DNA from: Methylotenera oryzisoli
Lineage (GTDB): Bacteria > Pseudomonadota > Gammaproteobacteria > Burkholderiales > Methylophilaceae
Assembly (NCBI RefSeq): GCF_004661485.1
Contig: NZ_PQVH01000005.1
Coordinates: 124,001-188,000 of the forward strand
DNA length: 64,000 nt
Reading direction: 5' to 3'
The notes beneath the pieces were generated by a model, which searched no databases, had not been told where the DNA came from, and worked only from the letters and a program-made list of their open reading frames with translations. The position numbers and the translations under genes were made by a program. Below, one piece after another: positions 38,061-48,953 of this stretch. Position 1 is the stretch's first letter. Each line of letters opens with the position of its first letter.

Positions 38061-38291
38061 ATGTTGGACACACATAAAATTAACGAAATATCTAATAAAA
38101 TCAAAGAGGTAATGTCAACATCACCTTTGGCTGATGTTGAAAAAAACCTAAATGCACTATTAAAGGGCGCATTCACCAAAATGGAGCTTGTGACACGCGA
38201 AGAGTTTGAAGTGCAGGCAGAGGTGCTGCGTCATACGCGCGAAAAGCTAGAGGCGCTAGAGGCCAGGCTGGCTGAGTTGGAAGGGAAGTAA
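38061..38291 (+). CDS. ubiK: Ubiquinone biosynthesis accessory factor UbiK
   Basis: A 76-residue coiled-coil protein of the BMFP/YqiC family that helps assemble the aerobic ubiquinone complex. Features: NEISNKIKEVMSTSPLADVEKNL at the start (amphipathic), REEFEVQAEVLRHTREKLEALEARLAELE (coiled coil) at the end. An AAGGAAT-like ribosome site precedes the ATG. It is followed by yifB after 5 bases, a common arrangement. Confidence 0.95.
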   Translation: MLDTHKINEISNKIKEVMSTSPLADVEKNLNALLKGAFTKMELVTREEFEVQAEVLRHTREKLEALEARLAELEGK

Positions 38292-38296
38292 GCCGT

Positions 38297-39787
38297 ATGA
38301 GCTTAGCCGTCTTGTATAGTCGTGCGCTTACCGGCATGGACGCACCACAGGTGGTGGTGGAAGTGCATCTGGCCAATGGCTTGCCTAGCTTTACCATCGT
38401 GGGCTTACCCGAAGCGGAGGTGAAAGAGAGTAAAGACCGCGTGCGAGCGGCCTTACAAACGGCTCAGTTTGAGTTTCCTGCACGACGCATTACGGTGAAT
38501 TTGGCTCCTGCAGATTTGCCCAAAGAGAGCGGGCGTTACGATTTACCTATCGCGCTGGGCATACTGGCGGCCAGCGGCCAGATTCCAGCAACTGCTTTAT
38601 CTCAATACGAGTTCGCAGGTGAGCTGGCGTTAACCGGTGAATTGCGCCCGGTGCGCGGTGCGTTAGCCATGACTTATAAGTCTTATCAAAGTGGGCGCGC
38701 CTTTATTTTGCCTACCGAAAGTGCACTAGAGGCAGCATTGGTAAACGATGCAGTCATATACCCCGCAAAAAATTTGCTAGAAGTGTGCGCGCATTTAAGC
38801 GGACGCACACTATTGGTGCAACTGGATGCGCAGCGCCAAGCGCAACCGATTATTTATCCTGACTTTAGTGAGGTGAAGGGGCAGTCCGGTCCTAAGCGTG
38901 CGTTGGAGATTGCTGCGGCTGGTGGTCATAGTGTGATTATGAGCGGCCCGCCCGGCACCGGTAAGAGTATGCTGGCAAGTCGCTTTGTTGGCATACTGCC
39001 CAGCATGGCAGAAGATGAGGCGCTCGAATCAGCCGCACTACAGTCGCTTAATGGTCAATATAAAGTGGAGCATTGGAAGCGGCGGCCATTTAGATCTCCG
39101 CATCACACTGCTTCTGGCGTAGCGTTGGTGGGCGGCGGCGGTGTTCCTCGCCCTGGTGAAATTTCATTAGCGCATCGCGGGGTTTTGTTTTTAGATGAGC
39201 TACCTGAGTTTGACCGTAAAGTATTAGAGGTGTTACGCGAGCCTTTGGAAAGTGGGCATATCACCATTTCGCGCGCCGCACGTCAGGCAGATTTTCCTGC
39301 ACAGTTTCAGTTAATCGCTGCCATGAACCCCTGCCCTTGCGGGTATTTGGGGCATTTCAACAATAAATGCCGTTGTACGCCGGATCAGGTGGCGCGTTAT
39401 AAAGGCAAAATTTCCGGCCCATTGCTAGATAGGATTGATTTGCATATAGAAGTGGCTGCGTTAAAAGAGGACGAGCTCACCAAGGCTGCCAATGCTGAAA
39501 GTAGTGATGCTATTCGTAACCGCGTTGAGAAAGCGCGCGATGCGCAATTGCGCCGCCAAGGTAAGGCGAACTTTGCACTTGGCAGTGCGGAAATAGAGTT
39601 GCACTGCGCGCTTGATGCGACAGGTTTAGCATTATTAAAAACTGCGATATCACGCCTTAATTTATCCGCACGCGCTTATCACCGTATTTTAAAAGTGGCA
39701 CGCAGTATTGCCGATTTAGCAGGTGATACTGATATCAAATCTAGCCATATCGCAGAGGCTGTGCAATATAGACGTGGTGAAGCATAG
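38297..39787 (+). CDS. yifB: YifB/ComM family Mg-chelatase-like AAA+ ATPase
   Basis: A 496-residue protein with an N-terminal Lon-protease-like domain (GLPSFTIVGLPEAEVKESKDRV) and a AAA+ domain: Walker A GPPGTGKSM (about residues 217-225), Walker B LDELPEF (about 296-302), sensor MNPCPCGYLG with the cysteine-rich insert CRCTP, and a C-terminal winged-type part ending AEAVQYRRGE. In Vibrio, ComM is a branch-migration helicase for natural transformation; that role here is inference. Confidence 0.95.
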   Translation: MSLAVLYSRALTGMDAPQVVVEVHLANGLPSFTIVGLPEAEVKESKDRVRAALQTAQFEFPARRITVNLAPADLPKESGRYDLPIALGILAASGQIPATALSQYEFAGELALTGELRPVRGALAMTYKSYQSGRAFILPTESALEAALVNDAVIYPAKNLLEVCAHLSGRTLLVQLDAQRQAQPIIYPDFSEVKGQSGPKRALEIAAAGGHSVIMSGPPGTGKSMLASRFVGILPSMAEDEALESAALQSLNGQYKVEHWKRRPFRSPHHTASGVALVGGGGVPRPGEISLAHRGVLFLDELPEFDRKVLEVLREPLESGHITISRAARQADFPAQFQLIAAMNPCPCGYLGHFNNKCRCTPDQVARYKGKISGPLLDRIDLHIEVAALKEDELTKAANAESSDAIRNRVEKARDAQLRRQGKANFALGSAEIELHCALDATGLALLKTAISRLNLSARAYHRILKVARSIADLAGDTDIKSSHIAEAVQYRRGEA

Positions 39788-39893
39788 AGCAGTATTCGAA
39801 CTCGCCCCACTATAGCGTTAGATAGTATAGAACTAGCTACAGCAACCTGATACTTGCATGATAAAATTGAGAAAATTTTAACGACTGATTTTC

Positions 39894-42800
39894 ATGGCTC
39901 AATTAACAACTTCCCCGATAGAAACCCAATTACGCGCTTTGCTGGCGCAGCGCATCCTGATTTTAGATGGTGCGATGGGAACCATGATTCAGCAATATAA
40001 GCTGACGGAAGCCGACTATCGTGGTGAGCGCTTTGCCGATTTTAAAGCACCTGAAGGTGAGCGCGAGTTGTTTGTAAAAGGCAATAACGAATTATTGACC
40101 TTAACTCAGCCTGACATTATTCAGGAGATTCACGAAAAATACCTAGCAGCTGGTGCAGATATCATAGAAACCAACACGTTTGGTGCCACAGCTGTTGCAC
40201 AAGATGACTACCATATGGCGCATCTGGTATATGAAATGAACGTAGAGGCAGCCAAACTAGCGAAAGCCGCTTGCGCCAAATACAGCACACCAGACAAGCC
40301 GCGTTTTGTGGCTGGCGCATTAGGCCCCACCCCTAAAACGGCCTCTATCTCACCTGACGTGAATGACCCTGCTGCTCGTAACGTGAATTTTGATCAGTTA
40401 GTAAATGCTTACTTGGAGCAAACGCGTGCGCTAGTAGAGGGTGGAGCGGACATCTTAATGGTAGAAACCATTTTTGATACGCTGAACTGTAAAGCCGCAT
40501 TGTTCGCGATTGATGCCTATTTTGAAGAAGTGGGACATACCCTACCTATTATGATTTCCGGTACGGTGACCGATGCTTCGGGCCGTATTTTATCTGGGCA
40601 AACGGTTACCGCCTTCTGGCACTCTGTACGTCATGCCAAGCCGCTTACTATCGGCTTAAACTGTGCATTGGGTGCTACCTTGATGCGCCCTTATGTAGAA
40701 GAGCTGTCTTCGATCGCAGATACTTTCGTGTGTATCTACCCTAATGCGGGCTTGCCCAACCCAATGTCTGACACTGGCTTTGATGAAACGCCTGACGTCA
40801 CCTCAAGCTTGGTAAAAGAGTTTGCACTCAGTAATTTTTTGAACATTGCAGGCGGTTGCTGCGGCACTACGCCAGCGCATATCAATGCCATTTATAACGA
40901 AATTAAAGACTTACCGCCACGCCAGCTTCCGGTATTGCCACGCACCTTGAAGTTGTCTGGCCTAGAGCCGTTTGTGGTTGATGACGATTCGCTATTTGTG
41001 AACGTAGGTGAGCGTACCAACGTGACCGGTTCTAAAGCGTTTGCACGCTTGATTATCAACGAGCAATACGATGAAGCGCTGACCGTAGCGCGCCAGCAGG
41101 TTGAGAATGGCGCACAGGTGATTGATATCAACATGGACGAAGGCATGTTGGACGCTATCAAGGCCATGACACATTTCCTGAACTTAGTGGCGTCAGAGCC
41201 GGATATCGCACGCGTGCCGATTATGATCGACTCCAGTAAGTGGTCAGTGATTGAGGCGGGCTTAAAGTGCGTGCAAGGTAAAGCCGTCGTTAACTCGATT
41301 TCCATGAAGGAAGGCGAAGAAGAGTTCATCCGTCAGGCGATGTTATGTAAGCGCTATGGCGCCGCGGCGATTGTGATGGCATTCGACGAAAAAGGTCAGG
41401 CCGATACCTTTGAACGCAAGGTTGAGATTTGCAAGCGCGCCTATGATTTGCTGGTAAAAGAGCTAGATTTTCCGCCGGAAGATATTATTTTCGACCCGAA
41501 TATTTTCGCGATTGCAACGGGTATCGAGGAACATAACAACTATGCCGTTGATTTTATCAACGCTACCCACTGGATTAAGCAGCACCTGCCTTACGCCAAG
41601 ATTTCCGGTGGTGTATCCAACGTGAGCTTCAGCTTTAGGGGTAACGACCCTGCGCGTGAAGCGATTCACACCGTGTTTTTATACCACGCCATTAAGGCAG
41701 GCATGACTATGGGGATTGTTAACGCCGGCATGATGGGCGTATATGACGACTTGCCAGCCGAACTTAAAGAGCGCGTGGAGGATGTGGTACTTAACCGTGT
41801 GGTTGACCCAAATAATCCATTAGCTGCTACCGAGCGCATGATTGAGATAGCCAGCACTTTAGTGGCTGGCGGCAAAAAGGAGGCGGCGACGCTAGAATGG
41901 CGTGGTACGCCAGAAAATCCGGTACCGGTTGAAAAGCGCCTGAGTCACGCCATGGTGCATGGCATCACCGAATTTATCGTAGAAGATACCGAAGAAGCAC
42001 GGCAAAAAGTCGCCGAGGCTGGCGGCAGGCCGATTCATGTGATTGAAGGCCCGCTCATGGATGGTATGAACGTGGTGGGTGATTTGTTCGGCCAAGGTAA
42101 GATGTTCTTGCCGCAGGTGGTGAAGTCTGCGCGCGTGATGAAGCAGGCTGTAGCACACCTTATCCCTTTTATTGAAGCGGAAAAAGCTGCCGACGAAGCA
42201 CGTACCGGCATCGTAGCTAAACCTAAAGGCAAAATGGTGATTGCGACGGTAAAAGGCGACGTGCACGATATCGGCAAAAACATCGTTTCCGTCGTGCTGC
42301 AATGTAATAACTTTGAAGTGGTAAACATGGGCGTGATGGTGCCTGCCTCTGAGATTCTAGCCATGGCCAAAGCCGAGAATGCTGATATTATCGGCTTGTC
42401 AGGCTTGATAACTCCTTCACTCGAGGAAATGGCGCATGTAGCACGTGAAATGCAGCGCGACCCGTATTTCAAAGAACAGAAAATGCCATTGTTAATTGGC
42501 GGTGCCACTACTTCACGTGCGCATACTGCAGTGAAAATTGCACCGCATTATGATGGCCCAATTGTATATGTAGCAGATGCTTCACGTTCTGTGACGGTAA
42601 TGCAGAACTTACTCACCCCAGAAACGCGTGGCGCTTATTTGGCCGAGATTCAGGCTGATTATGAAAAAGCCCGCACCCAGCATGCCAATAAAAAAGGCAC
42701 GCCGATGCTCACCATCGCCGAGGCGCGTGCCAATAAGGCAGATCTCTCGTTTGCGGGTGAGGATGCGCCAGTTAAGCCTAAGTTTATCGGCCGCCGTGAG

Positions 42801-43685
42801 ATTAAAAATGCAGACTTGAGCATCATTGCTCAATACATTGATTGGACGCCATTCTTCCAGACTTGGGATTTGGCAGGCTTCTACCCTGCTATTTTAAAGG
42901 ATGAGGTAGTGGGCGATGCGGCCACTAAGTTGTTCAATGAAGCGCAAGTGATGCTGAAAAAAATCATCGACGGCCGTTGGCTCACCGCCAATGGTGTGGT
43001 CGCCTTGCACCCAGCTAACCGCGTGCATGATGATGATATTGAAATCTATACCGATGAAACGCGTGAGCAAGTGGCATTTACCTATTACGGTATGCGCCAG
43101 CAAACCGTGAAACCGGTGATTGACGGCATCGCACGTCCTAACCAGTGTTTGGCTGATTTCATCGCACCTAAAGGTACACCGGACTACATCGGCTTGTTCG
43201 CCGTGACGGCTGGCTTAGGTATCGAAAAGCACGAGAAAAAGTTTGAAGATGCACATGACGACTATAGCAGCATCATGCTCAAAGCCTTGGCTGATAGGCT
43301 CGCTGAGGCGTTTGCCGAATATATGCATGAGCGCGTCCGTGTAGATTTCTGGGGCTATGCGCCGAATGAAAACATCAGCAAAGAAGGCTTGATTAAAGAG
43401 CAATACCAAGGCATTCGTCCTGCACCTGGCTACCCTGCTTGCCCTGATCATACGGTTAAACCAGATATGTTTAAGTTGCTGCAAGCGGAGACTATTGGCA
43501 TGGCATTGACCGAATCCTTTGCCATGTCACCTGGTGCTGCTGTATCAGGCTTCTATTTTGCACATCCTGAAAGTAAATATTTCAGTGTAGATAAAATTGG
43601 CGCAGACCAATTGGAAGATATGGCAAAGCGTAGAGGGCTAACTAAAGACTATTTAGAACGCTGGCTAGCGCCTAACTTAGCGTAA
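39894..43685 (+). CDS. metH: Cobalamin-dependent methionine synthase MetH
   Basis: It moves the methyl group from 5-methyltetrahydrofolate to homocysteine through methylcobalamin. The 1263-residue chain has four modules: homocysteine/zinc barrel ([11 protein letters not shown]; zinc cysteines in GLNCALG and GGCCGTTP), folate barrel ([14 protein letters not shown], about residues 367-380), B12 module ([10 protein letters not shown] with the axial histidine, about residue 787) and AdoMet reactivation domain at the C-terminus ([12 protein letters not shown]). No cobalamin riboswitch is visible in the 106-base gap from yifB. A small membrane-protein gene starts right after the stop. Confidence 0.98.
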   Translation: MAQLTTSPIETQLRALLAQRILILDGAMGTMIQQYKLTEADYRGERFADFKAPEGERELFVKGNNELLTLTQPDIIQEIHEKYLAAGADIIETNTFGATAVAQDDYHMAHLVYEMNVEAAKLAKAACAKYSTPDKPRFVAGALGPTPKTASISPDVNDPAARNVNFDQLVNAYLEQTRALVEGGADILMVETIFDTLNCKAALFAIDAYFEEVGHTLPIMISGTVTDASGRILSGQTVTAFWHSVRHAKPLTIGLNCALGATLMRPYVEELSSIADTFVCIYPNAGLPNPMSDTGFDETPDVTSSLVKEFALSNFLNIAGGCCGTTPAHINAIYNEIKDLPPRQLPVLPRTLKLSGLEPFVVDDDSLFVNVGERTNVTGSKAFARLIINEQYDEALTVARQQVENGAQVIDINMDEGMLDAIKAMTHFLNLVASEPDIARVPIMIDSSKWSVIEAGLKCVQGKAVVNSISMKEGEEEFIRQAMLCKRYGAAAIVMAFDEKGQADTFERKVEICKRAYDLLVKELDFPPEDIIFDPNIFAIATGIEEHNNYAVDFINATHWIKQHLPYAKISGGVSNVSFSFRGNDPAREAIHTVFLYHAIKAGMTMGIVNAGMMGVYDDLPAELKERVEDVVLNRVVDPNNPLAATERMIEIASTLVAGGKKEAATLEWRGTPENPVPVEKRLSHAMVHGITEFIVEDTEEARQKVAEAGGRPIHVIEGPLMDGMNVVGDLFGQGKMFLPQVVKSARVMKQAVAHLIPFIEAEKAADEARTGIVAKPKGKMVIATVKGDVHDIGKNIVSVVLQCNNFEVVNMGVMVPASEILAMAKAENADIIGLSGLITPSLEEMAHVAREMQRDPYFKEQKMPLLIGGATTSRAHTAVKIAPHYDGPIVYVADASRSVTVMQNLLTPETRGAYLAEIQADYEKARTQHANKKGTPMLTIAEARANKADLSFAGEDAPVKPKFIGRREIKNADLSIIAQYIDWTPFFQTWDLAGFYPAILKDEVVGDAATKLFNEAQVMLKKIIDGRWLTANGVVALHPANRVHDDDIEIYTDETREQVAFTYYGMRQQTVKPVIDGIARPNQCLADFIAPKGTPDYIGLFAVTAGLGIEKHEKKFEDAHDDYSSIMLKALADRLAEAFAEYMHERVRVDFWGYAPNENISKEGLIKEQYQGIRPAPGYPACPDHTVKPDMFKLLQAETIGMALTESFAMSPGAAVSGFYFAHPESKYFSVDKIGADQLEDMAKRRGLTKDYLERWLAPNLA

Positions 43686-43691
43686 GTGGAT

Positions 43692-43961
43692 ATGGAAAAT
43701 CTTCTTTTTCTATTAATTGTTATGACTGTTGCTGCTTTACCTGTGATTTTGCCTTTTATCTTTATGGAAATGACAGCGGAGAAAAAGCATCCTGTCAGTG
43801 ATAAAAGGCGTAAGTTCGCAAGGTTATTAGGCTGGGTCTTGGGTTTAAGCTTATTAGCATTTTTCGCGTATCTCTTCTTTAATAATGGAGGAGAGCGTAC
43901 GCACCGTTTAGTAAATGGGGCTGTTCAGCTCTTACAATTTTTAATCGATTTTTTGAAATAA
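43692..43961 (+). CDS. Small two-helix membrane protein
   Basis: Not recognised. From the ATG at 43692 the product is about 89 residues (a GTG at 43686 adds two). It has two hydrophobic segments, LLFLLIVMTVAALPVILPFIF (part) and LLGWVLGLSLLAFFAYLFF, joined by a basic loop. It begins directly after metH and ends 5 bases before mpl, so it is likely co-transcribed with both. Confidence 0.6.
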   Translation: MENLLFLLIVMTVAALPVILPFIFMEMTAEKKHPVSDKRRKFARLLGWVLGLSLLAFFAYLFFNNGGERTHRLVNGAVQLLQFLIDFLK

Positions 43962-43965
43962 CTTT

Positions 43966-45342
43966 ATGCACATTCATATATTAGGTATTTGCGGTACATT
44001 CATGGGCGGCATTGCGGTGCTGGCTAAAGCCGCAGGGCATAAAGTCACAGGTTGTGACGCCAATGTTTACCCGCCAATGAGCACGCAGCTAGAGGCGCAA
44101 GGGGTAGAGTTGATTGAGGGCTTCGACCCATCGCAAACCTCACTTAATCCAGATATTTATGTGATTGGTAATGTGGTGTCGCGTGGCAATCCCTTAATGG
44201 AAGCGATTCTAAATCAAGGGTTGCCATATATTTCAGGGCCGCAGTGGCTGGCAGAAAATGTGCTACAAGGTAAATGGGTACTTGCGGTGGCCGGTACGCA
44301 TGGCAAAACCACCACCAGCTCAATGTTGGCGTGGATATTGGAGTACGCAGGTTTGGCACCAGGTTTCTTAATTGGTGGAGTACCTGAAAACTTCTCAGTG
44401 TCAGCGCGTCTGCCACAAGTGCCGGCACAAGATAAAAACAGTGTATCGCCATTTTTCGTGATTGAGGCGGACGAATACGACACCGCCTTTTTTGATAAGC
44501 GCTCCAAGTTTGTGCACTACCGCCCGCGTACTGCGGTGTTGAATAATCTTGAGTTTGACCATGCCGATATTTTTGAAGATTTGAATGCGATTGAAAAACA
44601 GTTTCATCACTTGGTGAGAACTGTACCGCAGCAGGGTTTGGTGGTGGCCAATGGCAAAGAAGCTAGCTTGCAACGCGTGCTGGATAAAGGTTGTTGGACA
44701 CCTGTAGAGAAGTTTGGCACAGATGACGACTGGCAAGCCATCAACGCCCAAGGCGACGGTAGCTTTGACGTCATCTACAAAGGTCAAATGCAAGGGCATG
44801 TGGCGTGGGGTTTGTTAGGTGAGCACAATCGTATGAATGCGTTGGCAAGCATTGCAGCAGCGCGCCATGCAGGGGTTGCTGTTGATGTAAGCATTGCTGC
44901 GTTGACCGAGTTTAAGAACGTAAAGCGCCGCATGGAAGTGCGCGGTGAGAGCCGTGGTGTGGTGGTGTATGATGATTTTGCCCATCATCCAACAGCCATT
45001 GAAACTACGATAGCTGGCTTGCGTGCCAAAGTAGGTTCAGCTCGCATCCTGGCAGTATTAGAGCCACGTTCTAATACTATGAAGCTGGGTGTGATGAAGA
45101 GCGCATTACCTGCCAGCCTAAAAGAGGCAGACTTAGTGTTTTGTTACCAAGCTAATTTGGGTTGGGATGCTGGTGCGGCGCTTGCACCTATTGCCAGTAA
45201 AACTCAAGTGCATGATGACCTGACGCAGTTGATTCTTGCGATTAAGCAAGTAGCGGTTGCGGGGGACCATGTGTTGATTATGAGTAATGGTGGTTTTGGC
45301 GGCATCCATCAGAAATTGCTCGACGCGTTAAAAGAAGTGTAA
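43966..45342 (+). CDS. mpl: Murein tripeptide ligase Mpl
   Basis: UDP-N-acetylmuramate:L-alanyl-gamma-D-glutamyl-meso-diaminopimelate ligase, which recycles cell-wall tripeptide in the cytosol. The 458-residue length is normal. Motifs: HILGICGTFMGG at the N-terminus (UDP-binding), ATP loop AVAGTHGKTTTSSML (about residues 108-122), FVIEADEYDTAFFDKRSKF, NNLEFDHADIF, HNRMNALASIAAARHAGV and YDDFAHHPTAI. This distinguishes it from MurC. Confidence 0.97.
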   Translation: MHIHILGICGTFMGGIAVLAKAAGHKVTGCDANVYPPMSTQLEAQGVELIEGFDPSQTSLNPDIYVIGNVVSRGNPLMEAILNQGLPYISGPQWLAENVLQGKWVLAVAGTHGKTTTSSMLAWILEYAGLAPGFLIGGVPENFSVSARLPQVPAQDKNSVSPFFVIEADEYDTAFFDKRSKFVHYRPRTAVLNNLEFDHADIFEDLNAIEKQFHHLVRTVPQQGLVVANGKEASLQRVLDKGCWTPVEKFGTDDDWQAINAQGDGSFDVIYKGQMQGHVAWGLLGEHNRMNALASIAAARHAGVAVDVSIAALTEFKNVKRRMEVRGESRGVVVYDDFAHHPTAIETTIAGLRAKVGSARILAVLEPRSNTMKLGVMKSALPASLKEADLVFCYQANLGWDAGAALAPIASKTQVHDDLTQLILAIKQVAVAGDHVLIMSNGGFGGIHQKLLDALKEV

Positions 45343-45346
45343 ACAT

Positions 45347-46336
45347 TTGAGCAAGCAGCCCGCAAAAACAGCGCTAAACCCATTGGCATCACTCATTGTA
45401 AAAATTAAAACAATGCGTGTGATGACCATTGCGCTTAGCATCTCTTTGCTGGTGCATTTGGTGATTCTCAGTATCCATTTTGAGCCTGAACTTAAAAAGT
45501 TTCGTGATAAATTGCCAGTACTTGAGGTGATGTTGGTAAATACAAAAACCAAGTCAAAACCACAAAATACCGAGGTTTATGCTCAAGCCAACTTGGATCG
45601 TGGCGGCAATACGGATTTAGACCGCCAGATGAAGACTGCATTGCCTGCATTTAAACAGCAGCAGGCTGATGTCACGCTTAAGCCTGTGGTCAATGCAAAA
45701 CAAGCAGCTAAATTGGCAGAGCAGCCAACAGAAGAGAAGCAATCGAAGAAAAATGTTGCTGCGCTAGAAAAGCAGGCGCAGGCATTGATGACCCAGCTAG
45801 AAGCTACCCATAAGGTCGAATCTCAACCGGTACAAAAGGTGAATGCCACCGAGTCTGAGACAGCGCCTCAAGAGCATTTGAGTAAAAAGGTTAATATTCA
45901 GGATATTACTGCCGCCGCGCTGGAAATGGACCGCTTGGAGGCCTTGATTGCCAAGCAGCAGGATGAGTACCAAAAACGACCTAAGCGCAAATTTGTCGGT
46001 GGCCGGGCGCAGGAGTATCGCTATGCACTATACGTGGAAGCCTGGCGACAAAAAGTAGAGAAGATTGGTAATCTTAACTATCCGGAAGCCGCAAAAAACC
46101 TAAAGCTGTATGGCCAGCTGCAAATGACAGTTTCGATTAAGGCCGATGGCAGCATTGAATCTATAGAAATCAACCGCAGTTCAGGGCATAAGGTTCTGGA
46201 TGCTGCGGCAAGGCATATTGTTGAGCTAGGGGCGCCCTACGCTAGGTTTCCCGATGATGTGCGCAAAGAGATCGATGTGCTGAGCATCACCAGAACATGG
46301 ACCTTTACCAAAGAAGAGAGCTTGGCTACCGAGTAA
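45347..46336 (+). CDS. TonB-like protein (TonB C-terminal domain)
   Basis: A 329-residue protein with one N-terminal transmembrane helix (MTIALSISLLVHLVILSI), a long lysine/glutamine-rich periplasmic spacer (about residues 65-215) and a C-terminal TonB domain (NYPEAAKNLKLYGQLQMTVSIKADG in part, then TRTWTF). It would couple inner-membrane energy to outer-membrane transport, but no exbB-exbD lie nearby. The start is uncertain: TTG at 45347, 4 bases after mpl, or ATG at 45413, which gives a normal short cytoplasmic tail. Confidence 0.85.
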   Translation: MSKQPAKTALNPLASLIVKIKTMRVMTIALSISLLVHLVILSIHFEPELKKFRDKLPVLEVMLVNTKTKSKPQNTEVYAQANLDRGGNTDLDRQMKTALPAFKQQQADVTLKPVVNAKQAAKLAEQPTEEKQSKKNVAALEKQAQALMTQLEATHKVESQPVQKVNATESETAPQEHLSKKVNIQDITAAALEMDRLEALIAKQQDEYQKRPKRKFVGGRAQEYRYALYVEAWRQKVEKIGNLNYPEAAKNLKLYGQLQMTVSIKADGSIESIEINRSSGHKVLDAAARHIVELGAPYARFPDDVRKEIDVLSITRTWTFTKEESLATE

Positions 46337-46488
46337 GCCTTTATCTTTCTTAATTTCTGTTATTTTCACTTGTAGTACTGAGTGTGTTGCCTGCACTTCA
46401 ATGCTGAAATAGAAATTAAAAATCTTTATTGCTTTGTTTGGTCTGAAAAGACATAACCTGTTGTTGCCTTAAGAATTGAGATAAGAAA

Positions 46489-46803
46489 ATGATGACAAGC
46501 CATTTCGAACATCACGTATTTTTCTGCCTAAATCAGCGTGAGGGCGGTGCCGCTTGCTGTATGGATCATGGTGCTGAGCAGGCTTTTGACCACATGAAGT
46601 CGCGAGTGAAAAAACTCAACCTAAATGGTAAGGGTAAAGTACGTATCAACCGTGCTGGTTGTTTAGATCGCTGTAATGACGGGCCAGTGATGGTCGTGTA
46701 CCCGCAGGCTGTGTGGTACACCTTTGTCGATAACGATGATATTGATGAAATTATTGATAGCCACTTAATTAATGGCAAAGTCGTGGAGCGCTTGTTGGTC
46801 TAG
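46489..46803 (+). CDS. Thioredoxin-like [2Fe-2S] ferredoxin
   Basis: A 104-residue protein with cysteines placed as in the thioredoxin-like 2Fe-2S family: FFCLNQREGGAACC near residues 11-24 and AGCLDRCNDGP near residues 57-67. The physiological partner is unknown; such proteins occur alone in many betaproteobacteria. It has no signal peptide, so it acts in the cytosol. It converges with the HIT gene, with a 48-base gap. Confidence 0.9.
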   Translation: MMTSHFEHHVFFCLNQREGGAACCMDHGAEQAFDHMKSRVKKLNLNGKGKVRINRAGCLDRCNDGPVMVVYPQAVWYTFVDNDDIDEIIDSHLINGKVVERLLV

Positions 46804-46851
46804 GCTAGGGAAGTATTGCAGAATACTAAAGCGCCTGAATGTTTTGGCAGT

Positions 46852-47280
46852 TTAACTAGCACTAAGCGCGCACTCAATCAGTGTGCTCATGTTGTCAGCC
46901 AGTGCTTGCTTAGCTTGCGCATTAAGCAATGTGCTGTTGTGTTCGCGCACCGCTTGCCCCCAGTGCGAGTTCGGAAAGTGCTTATCATGCTCAAAGCGCG
47001 GAATCACGTGCCAGTGGATATGCGGTGTTTTATTGCCTAGACTGGCTAAGTTGATTTTGTCCGGGTTGAACGCTGTTCTTAACGCAGTTTCCACCGCAAA
47101 TACCACCTTCATCATGCGCGCCCGCTCTTGCGGTGGCAGGTCAGACATTTCTTTAACGTGTTCTAATAGCTCTACCCGGCAATAAGCTGGGTAATCTTCA
47201 TCGTTAAGCAATACTACGCGGCAGAAGTCATCTAACCATAAGATTTCATGGGGTGTAGGGCCGCATAATGCACAAGTCAA
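46852..47280 (-). CDS. HIT family hydrolase
   Basis: A 142-residue histidine-triad nucleotide-binding protein. The catalytic HIHWH motif lies at about residues 87-91, preceded by LGNKTPHIHWHVIPR. An N-terminal CALCG may bind zinc. Family members hydrolyse dinucleoside polyphosphates or adenylyl conjugates; the substrate is not readable here. It is 42 bases downstream of nadA on the same strand. Confidence 0.92.
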   Translation of the reverse strand: MTCALCGPTPHEILWLDDFCRVVLLNDEDYPAYCRVELLEHVKEMSDLPPQERARMMKVVFAVETALRTAFNPDKINLASLGNKTPHIHWHVIPRFEHDKHFPNSHWGQAVREHNSTLLNAQAKQALADNMSTLIECALSAS

Positions 47281-47322
47281 TTTTAATACCTCTCAACGCA
47301 ATCGTTATGCCAGTATGCCGGC

Positions 47323-48435
47323 TTAAGAGGCCGCTAGCATTCGATCTAACGTTAATTTTGCCAGTTTAGCTTCGTGCGCAGGTACTTTGATCTGGTTCAC
47401 CACTTTGCCTTCTACCAAATTCTCCAGCACCCAAGCTAAGTGTTGCGGGTCTATGCGTGCCATCGTAGAGCATTCGCACACCACATGGCTCATAAACTGT
47501 ACCAGCTTGCCTTCTGCCTTCATTTGTTCAGCTAGGCGGTTTACTAGATTTAATTCAGTACCAACTAACCATTTTGTATTGGCAGGTGCATCGCTGATGG
47601 TTTTTAAAATATATTCAGTAGAACCTACGTAGTCAGAGTGCTGGCAAACTTCAAACGGCGCTTCCGGGTGTGAAATCACGAACCCATCCGGATGCTCGGC
47701 GCGGAATTTCTCTATGTTCTGCAGGCGGAACATCTGGTGTACAGCACAATGCCCTTTCCACAGCAAAATTTTCGCATTCTTGATTTGCTCTACGGTTAAG
47801 CCGCCTAGCGGTTGGTCTGGGTCCCACACTGGCATTTGCTCTAGCGGGATACCCATTTTGTAGCCGCTCCAGCGGCCTAAGTTCTGGTCAGGGAAGAACA
47901 GCACTTTTTCTCGCTGTGCAAATCCCCATTCTAAGATTTTAGGCGCGTTGGTGCTGGTACACACAATGCCACCATGCTCACCGCAAAACGCTTTAAGGTC
48001 GGCAGCGGAGTTAATGTAAGTAATTGGCGTGATTTGTTCATCAAAGTTCAGCACCTTGTTAAGCTCACGGTAGCTGCGCTCAACCTTGGCAAGGTTGGCC
48101 ATGTCTGCCATCGAACAGCCGGCAGCAAGGTCAGGCAGAATCGCAATTTGCTCTGGGCGGCTTAAAATATCCGCTACTTCGGCCATGAAATGCACGCCTA
48201 AAAATACGATGTATTCAGCATCTAGGTTTTCAGTGTAACGTGACAGCTTTAGTGAGTCGCCAGTGTAGTCGGCATGGCGATACACGCTTTCGTGCTGGTA
48301 GTGATGACCTAAAATAACAAGACGTTTGCCTAACTTCTCTTTAGCGGCAATGATGCGGCGCTGACAGTCAGCGTCATCTGTGGCTTGAAATTTCTCGAAT
48401 TTAATCGGGGCTGCTGGTATGGTTGCAATAGACAT
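47323..48435 (-). CDS. nadA: Quinolinate synthase A
   Basis: It condenses iminoaspartate with dihydroxyacetone phosphate to quinolinate in NAD synthesis, using a 4Fe-4S cluster. The 370-residue length is usual for the proteobacterial form. Cluster ligands fit the cysteines in AAGCSMADM (about residue 107), GIVCTSTNAPK and HVVCECSTMARI. LVILGHHYQHESVYRHADYTGDS carries the substrate histidines (shown in part: GHHYQ). nadB and nadC are not in the window. Confidence 0.97.
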   Translation of the reverse strand: MSIATIPAAPIKFEKFQATDDADCQRRIIAAKEKLGKRLVILGHHYQHESVYRHADYTGDSLKLSRYTENLDAEYIVFLGVHFMAEVADILSRPEQIAILPDLAAGCSMADMANLAKVERSYRELNKVLNFDEQITPITYINSAADLKAFCGEHGGIVCTSTNAPKILEWGFAQREKVLFFPDQNLGRWSGYKMGIPLEQMPVWDPDQPLGGLTVEQIKNAKILLWKGHCAVHQMFRLQNIEKFRAEHPDGFVISHPEAPFEVCQHSDYVGSTEYILKTISDAPANTKWLVGTELNLVNRLAEQMKAEGKLVQFMSHVVCECSTMARIDPQHLAWVLENLVEGKVVNQIKVPAHEAKLAKLTLDRMLAAS

Positions 48436-48472
48436 AGTATTTTCTAAAAGTGCGCACGCTAAAGCGTATATT

Positions 48473-48925
48473 TTATAACGTTAATTGATGTCGTTCACCT
48501 AATCTTTTTAATGCATCTATATTTGTCCATGAAAACACCCGTTTTGCAGCTTCGCGCCAATCTACCCATTCGTATTGCAAATGTTCGTTTGGTGCAAGCG
48601 TAACGGGCAAGGCGCTTGGTAGCATCAAGCCAAATAAGTGTTCGCGGTTTTCAGTGACGCCAGGGGCATAGCGATGGCGCCAGTGGGGGTAAATTTCATA
48701 TACATTAGATACGTTCCAATCTTCCAAAGTATATTGTGTTGCATCTAAGCCAGTTTCTTCGGCTAGCTCTCTGGCTGCTGCTTGCTGCGGTGTTTCGTCA
48801 CCTTCGATGCTGCCGGTTACCGATTGCCAGAACCCAGCTTTATCTGCACGCTCCATGATCAACACTTTTAAGTCTGGGGTGTAAATAAGTACAAGTGCAG
48901 AAACTGGGGTTTTATACGTTTTCAA
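48473..48925 (-). CDS. nudB: Dihydroneopterin triphosphate diphosphatase (Nudix)
   Basis: A 150-residue Nudix hydrolase; the NudB subfamily removes pyrophosphate from dihydroneopterin triphosphate in folate synthesis. The Nudix box runs through GSIEGDETPQQAAARELAEETGL (positions about 37-59, with REL.EETG visible). RYAPGVTENREHLFGL is typical of NudB. It lies 28 bases after ispH and 37 before nadA, on the same strand. Confidence 0.9.
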   Translation of the reverse strand: MKTYKTPVSALVLIYTPDLKVLIMERADKAGFWQSVTGSIEGDETPQQAAARELAEETGLDATQYTLEDWNVSNVYEIYPHWRHRYAPGVTENREHLFGLMLPSALPVTLAPNEHLQYEWVDWREAAKRVFSWTNIDALKRLGERHQLTL

Positions 48926-48953
48926 TTTAAGACTAACTGTCGTAATGGGTTTG

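Noticed and set aside
40892-41329. Long antisense frames within metH, gltB and other large genes
   Set aside because: They mirror codon bias of the sense genes and carry no ribosome sites or family motifs.
46812-46827. Terminator between the ferredoxin and HIT genes
   Set aside because: Only a 6-bp AT-rich stem (AGTATT/AATACT) with no T-run.
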